Source: Diaphorobacter ruginosibacter (GTDB lineage: Bacteria; Pseudomonadota; Gammaproteobacteria; Burkholderiales; Burkholderiaceae_C). Taken from it: a DNA stretch of 64,000 nucleotides. The stretch is from positions 4,940,001 to 5,004,000 of the forward strand of contig NZ_CP060714.1 of the NCBI RefSeq assembly GCF_014395975.1. The letters run 5' to 3'. Positions 28,003 through 37,296 of the stretch are shown piece after piece. Position numbers and translations under genes: made by a program. The notes below the pieces were generated by a model. The model was not told the DNA's origin, made no database searches, and worked only from the letters and a program-made list of their open reading frames with translations. Within the stretch, counting starts at the first letter, position 1. The number at the start of each line of letters is the position of its first letter.

Positions 28003-28393
28003 CAATATTCTTCCAATGATCGGGTCGAGATCTGCAGACAACCTCTTGGCCCCTGGCGCGCCTTAGGCCACTGCTTTCATCCGATCGCCTGCACTGTAGG
28101 TGAATGTGAATCATCCAGGTAACTTCATGCGCATGTCTCGAGGACTATTTTTCACAATGATGCGTGCGCAAAACCAAATCATTTGATTTTTTTCCAAAAC
28201 CAAATGCCCTTATCCATAGCTCTAATGCGCATATAGCTAATGATGCATTAAGGCAGTGGCTGCCCATTGGCTGATATCAAAAATAGTCTTCATGTCAAAA
28301 GTGGCTTGAGCAAGCCTGCAGATCCCGCATGCGGAGCTCGAGAGTTTTTTCATGAAGACGAATTACTGCATTTGTAAATATCCACGGAAAAGA
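28003..28393 (+). promoter_or_regulatory. A/T-rich upstream region of the repeat-protein gene
   Basis: This non-coding region is clearly richer in A/T than its surroundings. It holds two copies of AAAACCAAA (28170-28178 and 28196-28204), the same motif as before the two glycine-rich genes, and an AAATCA-TT-TGATTT dyad (28176-28189) overlapping the first copy. A weak ggaa precedes the start at 28394. No gene is seen in it. Confidence 0.5.
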
Positions 28394-29854
28394 ATGATGC
28401 GCAAAACACTTCCGACCCTTGCCGCTGTGCTTTCCCTGGCCGTCCCAAGCCTTTCCATGGCCGCGTTCGTATCTGGTCCGGTCACCTATACCTTCAGCGG
28501 GATCTACTCAGGAACCTCGCAAGAGCTGACCTATGACGCAGATAACACACCATACAGCGATCAATCGGTCATGTTGATTTGCATCGATCATGCGACAGAT
28601 CCGCCCTTTACTAATGCAGTGGATCCCGTCCCCATTGCCCAATTCGACACGGAAGCAGGTGCCAGCGCCATTACAGGCGGGTCGGGTGCCGCTGGCGAGG
28701 CCGCCATCTACTGGCTGTTGGATCAGTACTATCTGAGTTACTACAAGAACGGCAGCATTGAGCAACGACGCGCCCTGCAATACGCCTTGTGGGAGATTGG
28801 TAACGACTACAAGGGAACTGCCGCCAGCATCGACATCGCGAGTGGTTCATCGAAACCCAGCGCTGAGGACGTCACGCAATACGGAGGCACGGACCAGGCT
28901 GCATTCGTCAGCGCCTACAACACCTTGTACGATGCCATGCGGGCCAACCTGCCCACCCTGCGCACGACGTACCGGTCCAACACCTACACGATGGATCTGT
29001 TCCGCAACCGGGATTCCAGATATCAGCACATGGTGGCGCTGATCGAGAAGGCTCCGCCCAACACCGTGCCGATTGCCGTGCCGTCCATCACCGGAACGCC
29101 GCAGGTTGGATCATCCGTGACAGGCCAATACACCTACGCCGACAACAATGCGGATGTTGAAGACCCCAGTGGCACGACCTATAAATTTGTCACCAGTCCC
29201 AATTCTTCCATTGCAAACTCCAGCGCAGGAACGACCGTAGCGAGCGGTGTGACCGGCGGTGCATCGAGCAGTGTTCCATACACACTGCAGCCAGCAGACT
29301 TGAACCAGTATCTGTATTACTGCGTGACGCCGGCCGCCATCACCGGGGCATCGCCCGGGCTGGAAGCGTGCACCGTGGCATCGGGGCCCGTGGCTGCTGA
29401 GCCGGTCAACGTTGTGCCAACCGCAATTCCCACCATTTCAGGTGTCCCGAAGGTCGGCTCCGTGGTGAGCGGGAACTACTCCTATGCGGACACCGAGGGA
29501 GACATTGAAGCACCTGCACAGACTTCCTACAAGTTCGTGACCAGTACCAGCTCGACGATTTCCGGTTCCGGCGATGGCACGGTTGTCGCGAGCGGCTCGA
29601 CAGGCGGCGTGGGCCATCCAGCGACCTACACCTTGCAGCCGTCGGACCTGAACAAGTATGTCTATTTTTGCGTTACACCCGCGGCACAGACCGGCGCCAC
29701 GCCTGGGCTGGAAGTATGTACCCTGGCTGTTGGCCCGGTAGCGAACACCATCCCGTCGTCGCAGGCACCCACCCCGGTGCCCACCTTGAGTGCCTGGGCA
29801 CTGGCGTGTCTGGCTGCCATGCTGGGCTTCCTGGGCGTTCGTCGCCGGGTGTGA
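28394..29854 (+). CDS. exported repeat protein with possible thioester domain and VPTL sorting signal
   Basis: The product is 486 aa from the first ATG of an ATG-ATG pair. A signal peptide (TLPTLAAVLSLAVPSLSMAA) is followed by a domain of about 200 residues with VMLICIDHA (C63) and RRALQYALWEIG (Q129). That is the spacing and motif style of Cys-Gln thioester (TED-like) domains. Two tandem repeats of about 100 residues follow, each with a SVxGxYxYAD start, YKFVTS, YTLQPxDLN and a CVTPAA...CT cysteine pair. The C-terminus is VPTLSAW, a hydrophobic helix and RRRV, an IPTL/VPTL-CTERM-like sorting tag. It is probably a surface protein. An upstream ATG at 28352 lacks a binding site and would put charged residues before the signal peptide. 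The thioester reading is inference. Confidence 0.78.
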   Translation: MMRKTLPTLAAVLSLAVPSLSMAAFVSGPVTYTFSGIYSGTSQELTYDADNTPYSDQSVMLICIDHATDPPFTNAVDPVPIAQFDTEAGASAITGGSGAAGEAAIYWLLDQYYLSYYKNGSIEQRRALQYALWEIGNDYKGTAASIDIASGSSKPSAEDVTQYGGTDQAAFVSAYNTLYDAMRANLPTLRTTYRSNTYTMDLFRNRDSRYQHMVALIEKAPPNTVPIAVPSITGTPQVGSSVTGQYTYADNNADVEDPSGTTYKFVTSPNSSIANSSAGTTVASGVTGGASSSVPYTLQPADLNQYLYYCVTPAAITGASPGLEACTVASGPVAAEPVNVVPTAIPTISGVPKVGSVVSGNYSYADTEGDIEAPAQTSYKFVTSTSSTISGSGDGTVVASGSTGGVGHPATYTLQPSDLNKYVYFCVTPAAQTGATPGLEVCTLAVGPVANTIPSSQAPTPVPTLSAWALACLAAMLGFLGVRRRV

Positions 29855-29928
29855 ATGCCGGATCCGCGCAGTTATTGCCGCGCGATTCTTTGCCAATGAG
29901 TTGGAATGGCCGGTTCCGGTAGGCCCGC

Positions 29929-30459
29929 TTAACGCGCTTCTCGGTGCGAGACGGGAGCATTCCATTCCAACTCCATGGCCTGCACCATGAGTTCCGAGCC
30001 TTCCCGCAATGGTTCGACCTGGCCGACAGGAAGAAACCCATGCGCCAGATACAGGCGCATGGCCGGGGAGCCGGCGTTGGCGGTGACTCCGAGTCGCACG
30101 CGGTGAGATCCGCGGCTCCTGGCCCAGGCCAGAGCCTCTCCGAGAAGGGCGCTCCCGACGCCCTGGCCACGCGCGGCGGGATGAACCCACATCTGGTAGA
30201 TGTCTGCGATACCGGGCTCTGCAGCGGGCAGCTTGCACCAGACGAGGCCGCATACATCGTCACCGTTGACGGCGAAAAGCGCGCGGTCCGTGTTCCCCGC
30301 CGTTGCCGATGCGATCCGCGTGGACCAGTGTTCATCCCTCCCCGTTGCTTCAGCCTCCCAAGTACTGCCAAAGGCGTCGGGCGAGTCCCGGAGCGCCTGC
30401 AGGCGGATATCCCTGTAGGTGGGCCATTCGTGAGGGGCAATGGGACGAATTGAGATCAA
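29929..30459 (-). CDS. GNAT family N-acetyltransferase
   Basis: The product is 176 aa from a TTG start at 30459, chosen because GGAGGA lies 7 bases upstream and the product then begins with the usual beta-strand (M)ISIRPIAPHEW. The frame is open upstream to 30600, but that part looks non-coding. The acetyl-CoA-binding motif A is clear: YQMWVHPAARGQGVGSALL, the R/QxxGxG/A signature. The C-terminal strand GFLPVGQVEPL is also normal. The substrate cannot be predicted. It is convergent with the repeat-protein gene and divergent from the broken FAD oxidoreductase. Confidence 0.88.
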   Translation of the reverse strand: MISIRPIAPHEWPTYRDIRLQALRDSPDAFGSTWEAEATGRDEHWSTRIASATAGNTDRALFAVNGDDVCGLVWCKLPAAEPGIADIYQMWVHPAARGQGVGSALLGEALAWARSRGSHRVRLGVTANAGSPAMRLYLAHGFLPVGQVEPLREGSELMVQAMELEWNAPVSHREAR

Positions 30460-30688
30460 GGAATGTCCTCCGCTGTCGGTTGGCGATGATCGTTCATTCT
30501 CACACGCGTGAGGGAGCCGAGGCGGGCGAACCAGACGCCGCCGGGCCCACCCAATCCTCGGCAGTGCGTCCGGGAAGGCATTCGCGGTATCGTTCACCAC
30601 ATATATACGAACATACAGGCATCAGCAAGCAATGGAGCCAGCAGCTATCGTGGCATCGCCAACAAACAACCTGAGTCGTCGCGCGCCC

Positions 30689-31749
30689 ATGCGAGTCATT
30701 GTGGTCGGTGCGGGCATCGTCGGGGCGTCTCTGGCATACCACCTCGCCAGCAGGGGGCGCACGTCACGGTGGTGGAGGGTGGAGACATTGCCTCCGGCAC
30801 TACGGGTCGATCATTCGGCTGGATCAATACGTCATTGCGTCCGGTGCCGGATCCCATGGGGGTGTTGCGTCGAATCGCTATTCAGGAATACCACCGGCTG
30901 GAGCAGGAGCTTCCCGAATTGGCCGTGCAGTGGATTGGTGCATTGACCTACGGTGCCGCATCTGAGGCAATGCAGGGGTCGGATCCGGCCGATGGAGTGC
31001 TGATGGCCACGAGCGCTAGGATCCGCGATCTGGAGCCCCGTCTGAAACATCCACCTGACCAAGCGCGGTTTGCACCTGAAGAAGGCGCACTGGATGCCGT
31101 GAAAGCGACGCATACCCTGATAGCCGGCGCGCAGGCACACGGGGCCAAGGTGCTCACCCGGACCCCTGTTCTTCGCCTGCTCTGCAGGGGCTCTCGGCTG
31201 ACAGGGGTCGAGACCAGTGTCGGTATGCTGGAGGCCGACATGGTTGTACTGGCAGCGGGCACGGGCACTGAAAAGCTGATCGAACAGTTCAATGTGACCT
31301 TGCCTGTGGATGCGTCACCGGCCATCTTCATTCGCTATAAGCCGCAGCCCAAGCTGATACACACCATCATCTCCAGCCCTGCCATGGAGGTGAGGCAGGA
31401 CGTGGATGGGGTCTTGTTTGCGGCGGAGGATTACCTGGACGACTCTCCGGACAACCAGCCCGCGGCGGTTGCGCAACGAACGGCAAGGGCCATGGAGGGC
31501 GAACTGGAAGGCGCGGCACCTGTTGAGCCCGAGTGGTCCTGCGTTGGCTTCCGGCCGATCCCGCGCGATGGCGCCCCGATCATTGGATATCTGCCCGGCA
31601 CCACGGGCCTGTATGTATGCGTGATGCATCCAGGAGTCACGCTGGCTGCGGCGGTGGGGCGCCTGGCGAGCGAAGAGATCGTTCATGGAGTGCTCGATTC
31701 GTCCCTGGACTCCTACAGGCCCGCGCGTTTCCTGCAGCCGAGGGACTGA
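30689..31749 (+). pseudogene. FAD-dependent oxidoreductase (DAO family), single-base frameshift near the N-terminus
   Basis: The N-terminal Rossmann motif MRVIVVGAGIVGASLAYHLA is read from 30689 in one frame. From about 30758 the matching continuation (AHVTVVEGGDIASGTTGRSF) is in the next frame and runs to a normal end at 31749. One extra G in the G5 run at 30753-30757 would restore an intact protein of about 350 residues. The C-terminal FAD signature is FRPIPRDGAPIIGYLPGTTGLYV, split by no further damage. The DAO family includes glycine, D-amino acid and glutamyl-polyamine oxidases; the substrate is unknown. It converges on an agmatine-deiminase-family gene, 30 bases away. It is either a real pseudogene or a sequencing error. 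Confidence 0.8.
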
Positions 31750-31779
31750 CGGCCCGGTTCCGCGAGTTGCCGCCGCGGT

Positions 31780-32871
31780 TCACGCGGGCTGCTGCTGCGT
31801 GGTGCAGTGGATGCCTCCGCCGCCTGCAGCGATGGCGTCGATGTTGAGCTGCACGATGTCACGCCCGGGAAACTGTTCGCGCAAGATGGCCTTCGTGTTC
31901 CGGTCGGCTTGCGCGTGACCAAACTCGGGACATATCACCGCGCCATTGCATACATAGAAGTTGATGTAGCCAGCCGCAAAGTCCTTGTTTTCGTATTGCG
32001 GGCGGACACGGTCCGGTCCCGCGAGGGGGATGACCTTCAGTCGTTGGCCGCGTGCGTCGGTGGCTTTGCGCAGGATGTCGAGATGGCGCTGCGTGACCGC
32101 ATGTTCCGGAGAGGACGTATCGTTTTCGAGCCCCGCCACCACCACGCCGGGCGCGCAGAAGCGGGCGTAGAAATCCGTGTGGCCATCGGTAATGTCGTGA
32201 CCGGCGATGCCAGGCAGCCAGATGACCTTCTCGATGCCCAGAACCCGGCGCAGCTCCCGCTCGCATTGCGCCTTGCCGACACCGGGATTGCGATTGGCGT
32301 TCAGCACACAGCTTTCGGTGATGATGGCCGTTCCCCTGCCATCGACCTCGATGCCTCCTCCTTCCAGCACCAGCGTGCTCTCGAGTACCGGCGCACCGGC
32401 ACGCCGGGCGACGAAGTCAGCCACCAGGGCATCGTCCTCGTGGTCCTGTTTGTTGCCCCAGCCGTTGAAGTTGAAATTCACGCCCGTCAGTGCCCCGTCT
32501 GCCTTCTTGACGAAGACAGGCCCCGTGTCGCGCATCCAGAGGTCGTCGATGGGCTGCACAACCAGGTTGACTTTGCTACCGCACAGCCGGGCGGCCAGAT
32601 CGTAGTCTTCTTCATTGACCAGCATGTGGACGGGCTCTACGCTGGCAATTGCCTGCGCGATGCGCGCCAGGTTCGCTTGTGCGCCGGCTTTCAGGCGCTT
32701 GCCCCACACATCGTCGTTGGCTCCGAAGGCCATCCAGGTGGCGGCATGGCGCTCGCCTTCATCGGGCATGCTCCAGCCGCTGCCCGCGGCAAGGGCGAGC
32801 GAGCCGGACCAGCCGGCGGAGATACCGGCACCGAGGCCGATCGCTGTCGAGAGGAAATGTCGTCGTTGCAT
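31780..32871 (-). CDS. exported agmatine deiminase / peptidyl-arginine deiminase family protein A
   Basis: The product is 363 aa from MQRRHFLS, whose RR plus hydrophobic stretch (LALAAGS) looks like a Tat or Sec signal, so the enzyme is probably exported. Family motifs are complete: WMRDTGPVF (Asp), DITDGHTDFYARF (His) and the nucleophile Cys in GGGGIHCTTQQ at the C-terminus. Members hydrolyse guanidino groups, for example agmatine to N-carbamoylputrescine plus ammonia. Standard agmatine deiminases are cytoplasmic, so export is unusual. The start has GAGG 7 bases upstream and lies 10 bases after the stop of a close paralogue, so the two form an operon. The frame is open upstream to 32949, inside that paralogue. 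Confidence 0.88.
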   Translation of the reverse strand: MQRRHFLSTAIGLGAGISAGWSGSLALAAGSGWSMPDEGERHAATWMAFGANDDVWGKRLKAGAQANLARIAQAIASVEPVHMLVNEEDYDLAARLCGSKVNLVVQPIDDLWMRDTGPVFVKKADGALTGVNFNFNGWGNKQDHEDDALVADFVARRAGAPVLESTLVLEGGGIEVDGRGTAIITESCVLNANRNPGVGKAQCERELRRVLGIEKVIWLPGIAGHDITDGHTDFYARFCAPGVVVAGLENDTSSPEHAVTQRHLDILRKATDARGQRLKVIPLAGPDRVRPQYENKDFAAGYINFYVCNGAVICPEFGHAQADRNTKAILREQFPGRDIVQLNIDAIAAGGGGIHCTTQQQPA

Positions 32872-32881
32872 GTCGCTCGCC

Positions 32882-34048
32882 TCAACCCTGGATGATTTCC
32901 TGTTGCGTGGTGCAATGGATGCCACCGCCACCGGCGGCGATAGGATCAATATTGACCTGTATCACAGCACGTCCTGGATACAGCTGCGTGTACAGGTCCC
33001 TGGCCTGAAGGTCAGCGTGCGCATCACCGAACTCCGGCAGGAAAATGGCTTTGCTGGTGGCATAGTAGTTGATGTAGCCGGCGGCAAAGGTGTCCGGATT
33101 GTTTCCCGGCCGAATCCGGCTCGGGCCGTCGACGACAACGATCTGCAGCGGCCGGTTGTCGGCATCGGTGGCACCACGCAGGATGTCCAGATGCTGACGG
33201 GTCAGCGCGTAGTCGTAGGAGTCGGGAGTCATCTCGCGGTGCGCGACCACGACCCCGGGACGCACGAAGCGCGCATAGAAGTCCGTATGGGCATCCGTGA
33301 TGTCATGGCCCTTGATGCCTGGCAGCCAGATGACCTTGCGGACACCCAGCAAGCGCCGCAGTTCCGCTTCGCAATCGCTCCGGCTCCAGCCAGGGTTGCG
33401 ATTGCTGTTCAGTACGCAGCTTTCCGTGATGATGGCCGTTCCCTTGCCATCGACCTCCAATGCCCCGCCTTCGAGCACCAGGCTCGTTGCAAGCAATGGC
33501 AGTTGCGCGCAGGCGCTGACCACATCGGCCACCTTGCCGTCATGATCGAATGGCTGCTTTCGGCCCCACCCGTTAAAGTTGAACTTCACGCAGGCCCGCT
33601 CGCCGTTCTGCCTGCGCACAAAGACGGGGCCTGTGTCGCGCATCCACAGGTCGTCCAGCTCGGCGGGAATGAGCGTGACGCGTGCATCGAGCAGTTGCCG
33701 CGCACTGTGCAGCTCAGCCTGGCGGACCAGCATCCGGACAGGCTCGTAGGCAGCAATGGCATTGGCGATACGCACCAGGGCCTGTTGCACCTGCGGCACT
33801 TGCGCTCTTGTCCAAATGGCGCTTGAGGCGCCATATGCCATCCATGTTGCCTTGTGGGGATCGGCCTCGTCCGGCATGTACCAGCCGGAGACGTCGCCTG
33901 GCAACGGTCGGGTGGGCGTGTCGGTGTCCGGTCCGCCGTCGCTACCGCTACCGCTACCGCCGCCGCAGGCAGCCAGCAGGCTGCCCATGGCCAGCGTGCT
34001 GCCGCCGGCTGCGCAATGGCGCATGAAATATCGACGTGTGTTCATCAT
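32882..34048 (-). CDS. agmatine deiminase / peptidyl-arginine deiminase family lipoprotein B
   Basis: The product is 388 aa. The N-terminus has RR, a hydrophobic stretch and a lipobox LLAAC with Cys28, followed by a Gly/Ser/Asp linker, so it is a likely lipoprotein. The catalytic motifs match protein A: WMRDTGPVF, DITDAHTDFYARF and GGGGIHCTTQQ. It is the first gene of the two-gene unit; GAGG lies 6 bases before the start. It is divergent from a LysR-type regulator, which is the usual arrangement for a controlled operon. Sequence divergence between A and B is substantial, so the duplication is not recent. Substrates of the two may differ. Confidence 0.88.
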   Translation of the reverse strand: MMNTRRYFMRHCAAGGSTLAMGSLLAACGGGSGSGSDGGPDTDTPTRPLPGDVSGWYMPDEADPHKATWMAYGASSAIWTRAQVPQVQQALVRIANAIAAYEPVRMLVRQAELHSARQLLDARVTLIPAELDDLWMRDTGPVFVRRQNGERACVKFNFNGWGRKQPFDHDGKVADVVSACAQLPLLATSLVLEGGALEVDGKGTAIITESCVLNSNRNPGWSRSDCEAELRRLLGVRKVIWLPGIKGHDITDAHTDFYARFVRPGVVVAHREMTPDSYDYALTRQHLDILRGATDADNRPLQIVVVDGPSRIRPGNNPDTFAAGYINYYATSKAIFLPEFGDAHADLQARDLYTQLYPGRAVIQVNIDPIAAGGGGIHCTTQQEIIQG

Positions 34049-34176
34049 CCATCCTCGGGGAGCAGCCCATTTCGGTCATGAAAATGGCTGCCGTTATCTG
34101 AAAGACTGGCATTGTGGATGGGGTGAGGCATGAGGACAAATGATAAAATAATGGGTAATCAATTAGAGTTTTTCAT

Positions 34177-35097
34177 ATGTCAGAGCATCGGATTCCCTCG
34201 CTGAAGCTGTTGATGGGGTTCGAGTCGGCGGCTCGCCATGGCAACTTTTCGCGTGCGGCGGACGAGCTGCACGTGACGCAGTCGGCGATCAGCCACCAGA
34301 TTCAACAGCTGGAAGAGCACGTCAGGCAGCCTCTGTTCCGCCGTGCGGGACGTGGCGTGGAGCTGACGGTGGCGGGCGAGGTGCTGTTGCGCAGCGTTCA
34401 ACGCACGCTCGCCGTCTTGCGCAGCGGCCTTGGGCGAATCGCCACATACCTCGATCCGGGGCTGGTGGTTCTGGTGTGCCCGGCGCCTTTGCTGCACGGC
34501 TGGCTTCAGCCGAGGTTGCGCGCCCTGGAGTCCCGGATCCCCGAGCTGTGCCTGCTGTTGTCTGTTGACGAGAGCGCTCGTTTTGTCGATGAAATCGATG
34601 TCGACATCGCTATTGGCAGCAGGCCTCTTCTGCAGCCCGGTCTGAACGAGAGCCCGTTTCTGCAGGACGAGTGGCTGGTCGTCGCGAGCGTCGATTTGGC
34701 AGGAAACCTGGCCGGTATGCCGCAGGAACAGCATCACTTGCATGCGGACCTGATTTGCCTGGAGGAAAGCCTGACCGGCGAAGCGACTGCCTCGATATTC
34801 CTGGGGCCGCTAGAACGTTTCCGGAAGCGGGCTATCTATGACGACGCGCGTCTCATGCTGGATGCCGCATTGGACGGGCGGGGCATCGCGTGCCTGCCAC
34901 GCCTGCTGGTGGACTCCAGCCTCGCGCGGGGCCAATTGCAGGTGCTTCCACAGTACCCCCGGCTGCCCGGTACGACGTGGTGGCTGTCAGGTGTTGCGGG
35001 AGACGCGCGTTCGGAAATTGTCATGCAGGTATTCCATTGGCTGATTGCACAGGGCCTGGAATTCACTGAAGCCAACAGTCCTTCTTCGCGAGGATGA
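34177..35097 (+). CDS. LysR-type transcriptional regulator (GcvA-like)
   Basis: The 306-aa product has an N-terminal winged helix (SLKLLMGFESAARHGNFSRA, HVTQSAISHQI, LFRRAGRGVELT) and a C-terminal effector domain with the GcvA-type end GRGIACLPRLL. It is divergent from the two deiminase genes across a 128-base gap, so it is the likely regulator of that pair. The gap holds a TGAT-N13-ATCA dyad (34141-34161), a possible LysR site, though weak. It converges on a TonB-dependent receptor, 63 bases away. Confidence 0.92.
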   Translation: MSEHRIPSLKLLMGFESAARHGNFSRAADELHVTQSAISHQIQQLEEHVRQPLFRRAGRGVELTVAGEVLLRSVQRTLAVLRSGLGRIATYLDPGLVVLVCPAPLLHGWLQPRLRALESRIPELCLLLSVDESARFVDEIDVDIAIGSRPLLQPGLNESPFLQDEWLVVASVDLAGNLAGMPQEQHHLHADLICLEESLTGEATASIFLGPLERFRKRAIYDDARLMLDAALDGRGIACLPRLLVDSSLARGQLQVLPQYPRLPGTTWWLSGVAGDARSEIVMQVFHWLIAQGLEFTEANSPSSRG

Positions 35098-35160
35098 AGG
35101 CATGCAAGACTGCGTGCCTGAACTGAGCCTGCGCGATGCCCGCTCAGTACCGGAAAAGCC

Positions 35161-37296
35161 TCAAAACGTTGTCCTGTATGTGATTCGTACCGTTCGCGGT
35201 TCACCTGGATGGACGACCCGGCCGTCGACCGGGGAGGACTCCCCGGGAAGCTGCGAGGCATAGAAGTACTGGATGTCGTCCACCTTCCGGTTGAAGAGGT
35301 TGAATACATCCAGCGTGAGGCGCGAGGTGCGCTGGGTCAGATCCCTGAGGTCGCGGGAAATTCGCAGGTTGAAGGTGGATGCTGCCTGGGAGCGCACCGA
35401 GTTGTCTTCGACCAGTGCGCCGCTGCCGAGATAGCGCCACTGGAGACTGGCCGACCAGGGGCCGATGTCCTTGACCGTCGCGGCGATCGACGCAACCGAG
35501 TCCACGGCGTTGGGAATGCGGTCCCCGTTGGTGAAGCGCGCGCGAGTCAGCGCGATGTCGGCGTCCAGCAGGAAATGGCGATGGGGTGTCCAGCGGTTGC
35601 TGAACTCGATGCCATGTCGTTTGCTCGCCCCGCTGGTTTCGGTGGTTCCGGCATCTCCCACATAGACCAGTTCCGAGTTGGATTTCAAACCCCAGAAGGC
35701 AAGCGAGCTTTGGAGATAGGCGATCACCTCTGTACGCACGCCCACCTCCCATCCGCGGGCGGGAACCAGGCCGGGCACGGCATCCACGGGTTCGCCCGTC
35801 CTGGGATCGACCTGTGCCGTCGTACCGCGAGCATCGTTGCTGTGGAAGCCCTTGCCGGCATTGAGGAAGAATTCTGTCCGTTGCCAGGGACCCGCCACCA
35901 GCGAGAATTTCGGTGACAGCAAGCTGGCCCTGGCATGGCCCGAGTTCGCGGAATGGGTCAGGCTGTCCACAGCAAACCGTGCCATGTCACCGCGCAGCCC
36001 AGCCATGCCGCGGAGCCAGGGCGTCAGCTCAATCGTGCTCTGTCCATAGACGCCCAGCAGCGTCTCGCGCACCTTGTCCACGCGGGTCGTGCCCAGAATC
36101 CTTCGTGACCGGGTGTCATGCAGCCCTACGCGAATCCTGTCGTTTCGCAGCTGAACACCCCACTCGGAGCGCATGGGAAAGTCGCCAATCGAATGATTCC
36201 ATGCCCGTGAAATCTTGCCACCGAAAACGTTGCGGTCATCCTGCTGCGAGAACTGGTCGCCGGTCTCAGGCCGATCCATGGCGTAGGTGAAGTTCGAGAA
36301 CAGCCGCAGCGAATATCTCATCGCATAGGCTGAAATGCGTGTTTCTCCGTCAGGGTCGCGATCGTGCCACTCCCCTGATAGGCTGTAGCGCGACGTGTTG
36401 CCGCCGTCTGTCGGATCGAGCGAGTCGAAGCGCCCGAAAGGCTTCCCCTCGTAGGTTCCGGCAGCGATCAGGCGGCGAGGGACCTGGTCCGTCGATGTCC
36501 ATCGGGCGTCATAGGCCATCAAGCTGAGCGAGGCGCCGCGCTGTGCGGTTCCCTGGGTGAATCGCAATACCGCATTCTTTCGCCGCAGGTCTTCAGGCAC
36601 CGTCCAGGGGCCGTCGTTGCCCATCCATTCCGCGGCTCCCAGGAACACCACATCGTCCGTCAACTGGAATGAGCCGGCCACGACGCCGCGCTTGTAGCCA
36701 TTCCGGCCGAGCGATACCTGTGCGAATGGTTCTGCCAGCTGGCTCTTGTAGAGGATATCGGCGGCGCCCGCCGCGGCGAAGTCGCCATGTGTCGCGAAAT
36801 AAGGGCCCTTGCGGTAGTCGATGCGATCCACCAGTTCGGGGAGCAGGAAGTTCAGATCGGAATAGCCTTGCCCGTGCCCGTTGGTGGGCATGTTGACCGG
36901 AACGCCGTCCACGGTGGTGGCGAAATCGGTACCGTGATCGAGGTTGAAGCCTCGCAGGAAGTACTGGTTGGCCTTGCCGTCGCCGGAATGCTGCGTGACG
37001 ATCATGCCTGGGACGAACTCGAGCACCTCGCCGGGCCGCAAGGCTGGCCGGCTGAGCAGCAGAGACGACTCGATGACACCTTGCGACGCGGCATCGCTGC
37101 TCCCCACGGAGTTGTCATAGTGACGTGCGGCGACCTCGATGGCCGGCAAGGATGCGCTGTGTTCAGCGGGATCGCCGGACGCGCCGATGTGCCCGATCTC
37201 CCGGGCTTGTCCGCTCACGGACGAGCAAAGGGCGGCGACGGTAATGGTGACGGGTCCCAGCCGCAGGCGAGTCTGGTGCCTCGGTGTAGTCTTCAT
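35161..37296 (-). CDS. TonB-dependent outer-membrane receptor
   Basis: The product is about 711 aa from the ATG at 37296; a TTG 11 codons upstream is the alternative. It has a signal sequence (VTITVAALCSSVSGQARE), a TonB-box-like AIEVAA, and a plug domain with LRPGEVLEFVPGMIVTQHSG and FLRGFNLDHGTDF. A long beta-barrel ends in Phe (ITYRTTF). The plug motifs resemble receptors not tied to siderophores in particular, so the substrate is unknown. It stands alone, convergent with the LysR gene and divergent from the amidotransferase gene. No iron-box-like dyad was seen before it. Confidence 0.9.
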   Translation of the reverse strand: MKTTPRHQTRLRLGPVTITVAALCSSVSGQAREIGHIGASGDPAEHSASLPAIEVAARHYDNSVGSSDAASQGVIESSLLLSRPALRPGEVLEFVPGMIVTQHSGDGKANQYFLRGFNLDHGTDFATTVDGVPVNMPTNGHGQGYSDLNFLLPELVDRIDYRKGPYFATHGDFAAAGAADILYKSQLAEPFAQVSLGRNGYKRGVVAGSFQLTDDVVFLGAAEWMGNDGPWTVPEDLRRKNAVLRFTQGTAQRGASLSLMAYDARWTSTDQVPRRLIAAGTYEGKPFGRFDSLDPTDGGNTSRYSLSGEWHDRDPDGETRISAYAMRYSLRLFSNFTYAMDRPETGDQFSQQDDRNVFGGKISRAWNHSIGDFPMRSEWGVQLRNDRIRVGLHDTRSRRILGTTRVDKVRETLLGVYGQSTIELTPWLRGMAGLRGDMARFAVDSLTHSANSGHARASLLSPKFSLVAGPWQRTEFFLNAGKGFHSNDARGTTAQVDPRTGEPVDAVPGLVPARGWEVGVRTEVIAYLQSSLAFWGLKSNSELVYVGDAGTTETSGASKRHGIEFSNRWTPHRHFLLDADIALTRARFTNGDRIPNAVDSVASIAATVKDIGPWSASLQWRYLGSGALVEDNSVRSQAASTFNLRISRDLRDLTQRTSRLTLDVFNLFNRKVDDIQYFYASQLPGESSPVDGRVVHPGEPRTVRITYRTTF

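Noticed and set aside
23677..31749. Genomic island inserted at tRNA-Phe
   Set aside because: The region after the tRNA is accessory and partly A/T-rich, but I found no integrase gene and no repeat of the tRNA 3' end downstream.
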